Below the pieces are notes generated by a model. It had not been told where the DNA came from. It was given only the letters and a program-made list of their open reading frames with translations, and ran no database searches. From JANXSG01 sp038203935 (lineage in GTDB: Bacteria > Armatimonadota > Chthonomonadetes > Chthonomonadales > Chthonomonadaceae), in contig JBBRDM010000149.1 of NCBI GenBank assembly GCA_038203935.1, positions 1 through 13,683 on the forward strand: 13,683 nt of DNA, written 5' to 3'. Below are positions 13,419 to 13,683 of this stretch, in pieces. The number at the start of each line of letters is the position of its first letter. The stretch's first letter is position 1. The position numbers and the translations under genes were made by a program.

Positions 13419-13683
13419 TTATAGGGTACAGATTACTCGAAATCCAACGAACATTCCGTCCGAGAGCCACCATCTGCTTTTCGGCAGCTGCGGATCCGTG
13501 GCCTGCCAGGCTGAAGTCTGCTTTTTGCGCGTGGTGGGATTGATCAGCGCAGCTTTGTCTTTGAAAGTACCGCCGCACAAAATCGGTTTATTCTCAGCAT
13601 CCGTTGCCCACTCGCCTACACTTCCAAACATATCATAGAGTTTCCATGCGTTCGGCAATTTTTTTGCGACCGGGTGTGTTACC
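13419..13683 (-). CDS. Formylglycine-generating-enzyme/SUMF1-type domain protein, C-terminal part
   Basis: The last 88 residues of a gene whose start lies beyond the window. The frame reads VTHPVAKKLPNAWKLYDMFG, then SVGEWATD, ILCGGTFKD, and ends VGFRVICTL with a TAA stop. This is the C-terminal half of the FGE-sulfatase/SUMF1 domain (PF03781 type), which normally shows PNxxGLYDMxGNVWEW, RGGSW and GFR. Deviations are visible: GSVGEW replaces GNVWEW, and CGGTF replaces RGGSW. Family members include sulfatase-activating enzymes, ergothioneine-type synthases and many secreted proteins of unknown role in PVC-type bacteria, so activity on a sulfatase is not shown. The frame is open to the window edge; the TTG at 13658 sits inside the domain and is not the start. 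Confidence 0.8.
   Translation of the reverse strand, partial: VTHPVAKKLPNAWKLYDMFGSVGEWATDAENKPILCGGTFKDKAALINPTTRKKQTSAWQATDPQLPKSRWWLSDGMFVGFRVICTL

Overview
The window looks like a bacterial chromosome segment of roughly even base composition, from a polysaccharide-degrading, Gram-negative-type organism with many exported proteins. The gene content is typical of Planctomycetota, Verrucomicrobiota, Armatimonadota or Acidobacteriota: a Tat-exported Gfo/Idh/MocA oxidoreductase, a CehA/McbA-type PHP hydrolase, a GH29 fucosidase, a GH32 enzyme, a sulfatase-modifying-factor (FGE) domain and an esterase fused to an SMP-30-like propeller. Nothing visible decides the phylum.

Layout. Bases 1-94 are the last codons of an asparaginyl-tRNA synthetase on the plus strand. 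A secreted esterase/SMP-30 fusion follows on plus (145-1887). It converges on two minus-strand proteins sharing a YbaY/YscW-type domain (1977-2411 and 2643-3431), separated by a strong bidirectional terminator. Upstream on minus are a GH32 glycosidase (3585-5183) and a sugar isomerase/epimerase-like TIM barrel (5424-6275), with a structured A/T-tract repeat between them. A divergent promoter region separates the isomerase from a plus-strand CPA1 Na+/H+ antiporter (6414-7610).

The right half is all minus strand. In transcription order it carries an FGE-domain protein (cut by the window edge), a Gfo/Idh/MocA oxidoreductase, the interrupted PHP hydrolase and a GH29 alpha-L-fucosidase. The mix suggests carbohydrate breakdown, possibly of fucose-containing and perhaps sulfated glycans, but no sulfatase gene is in view and that link is inference.

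Two things stand out. First, the PHP hydrolase gene is split by a single in-frame TAG at 10475-10477. Reading continues in the same frame with a well conserved protein on both sides, so this is a nonsense mutation, a readthrough site or a sequence error, not a frameshift. Second, two composite repeat elements of about 175-180 bp (9041-9219 and 11524-11697) share one design: inverted copies of a G-rich/C-rich hairpin module around a 95-97 bp A/T-rich core. Each sits directly against the start codon of the downstream minus-strand gene, and sequence similarity continues into the first codons. One core holds a good promoter candidate. A third, unrelated array of 45-46 bp tandem units lies at 13074-13209.
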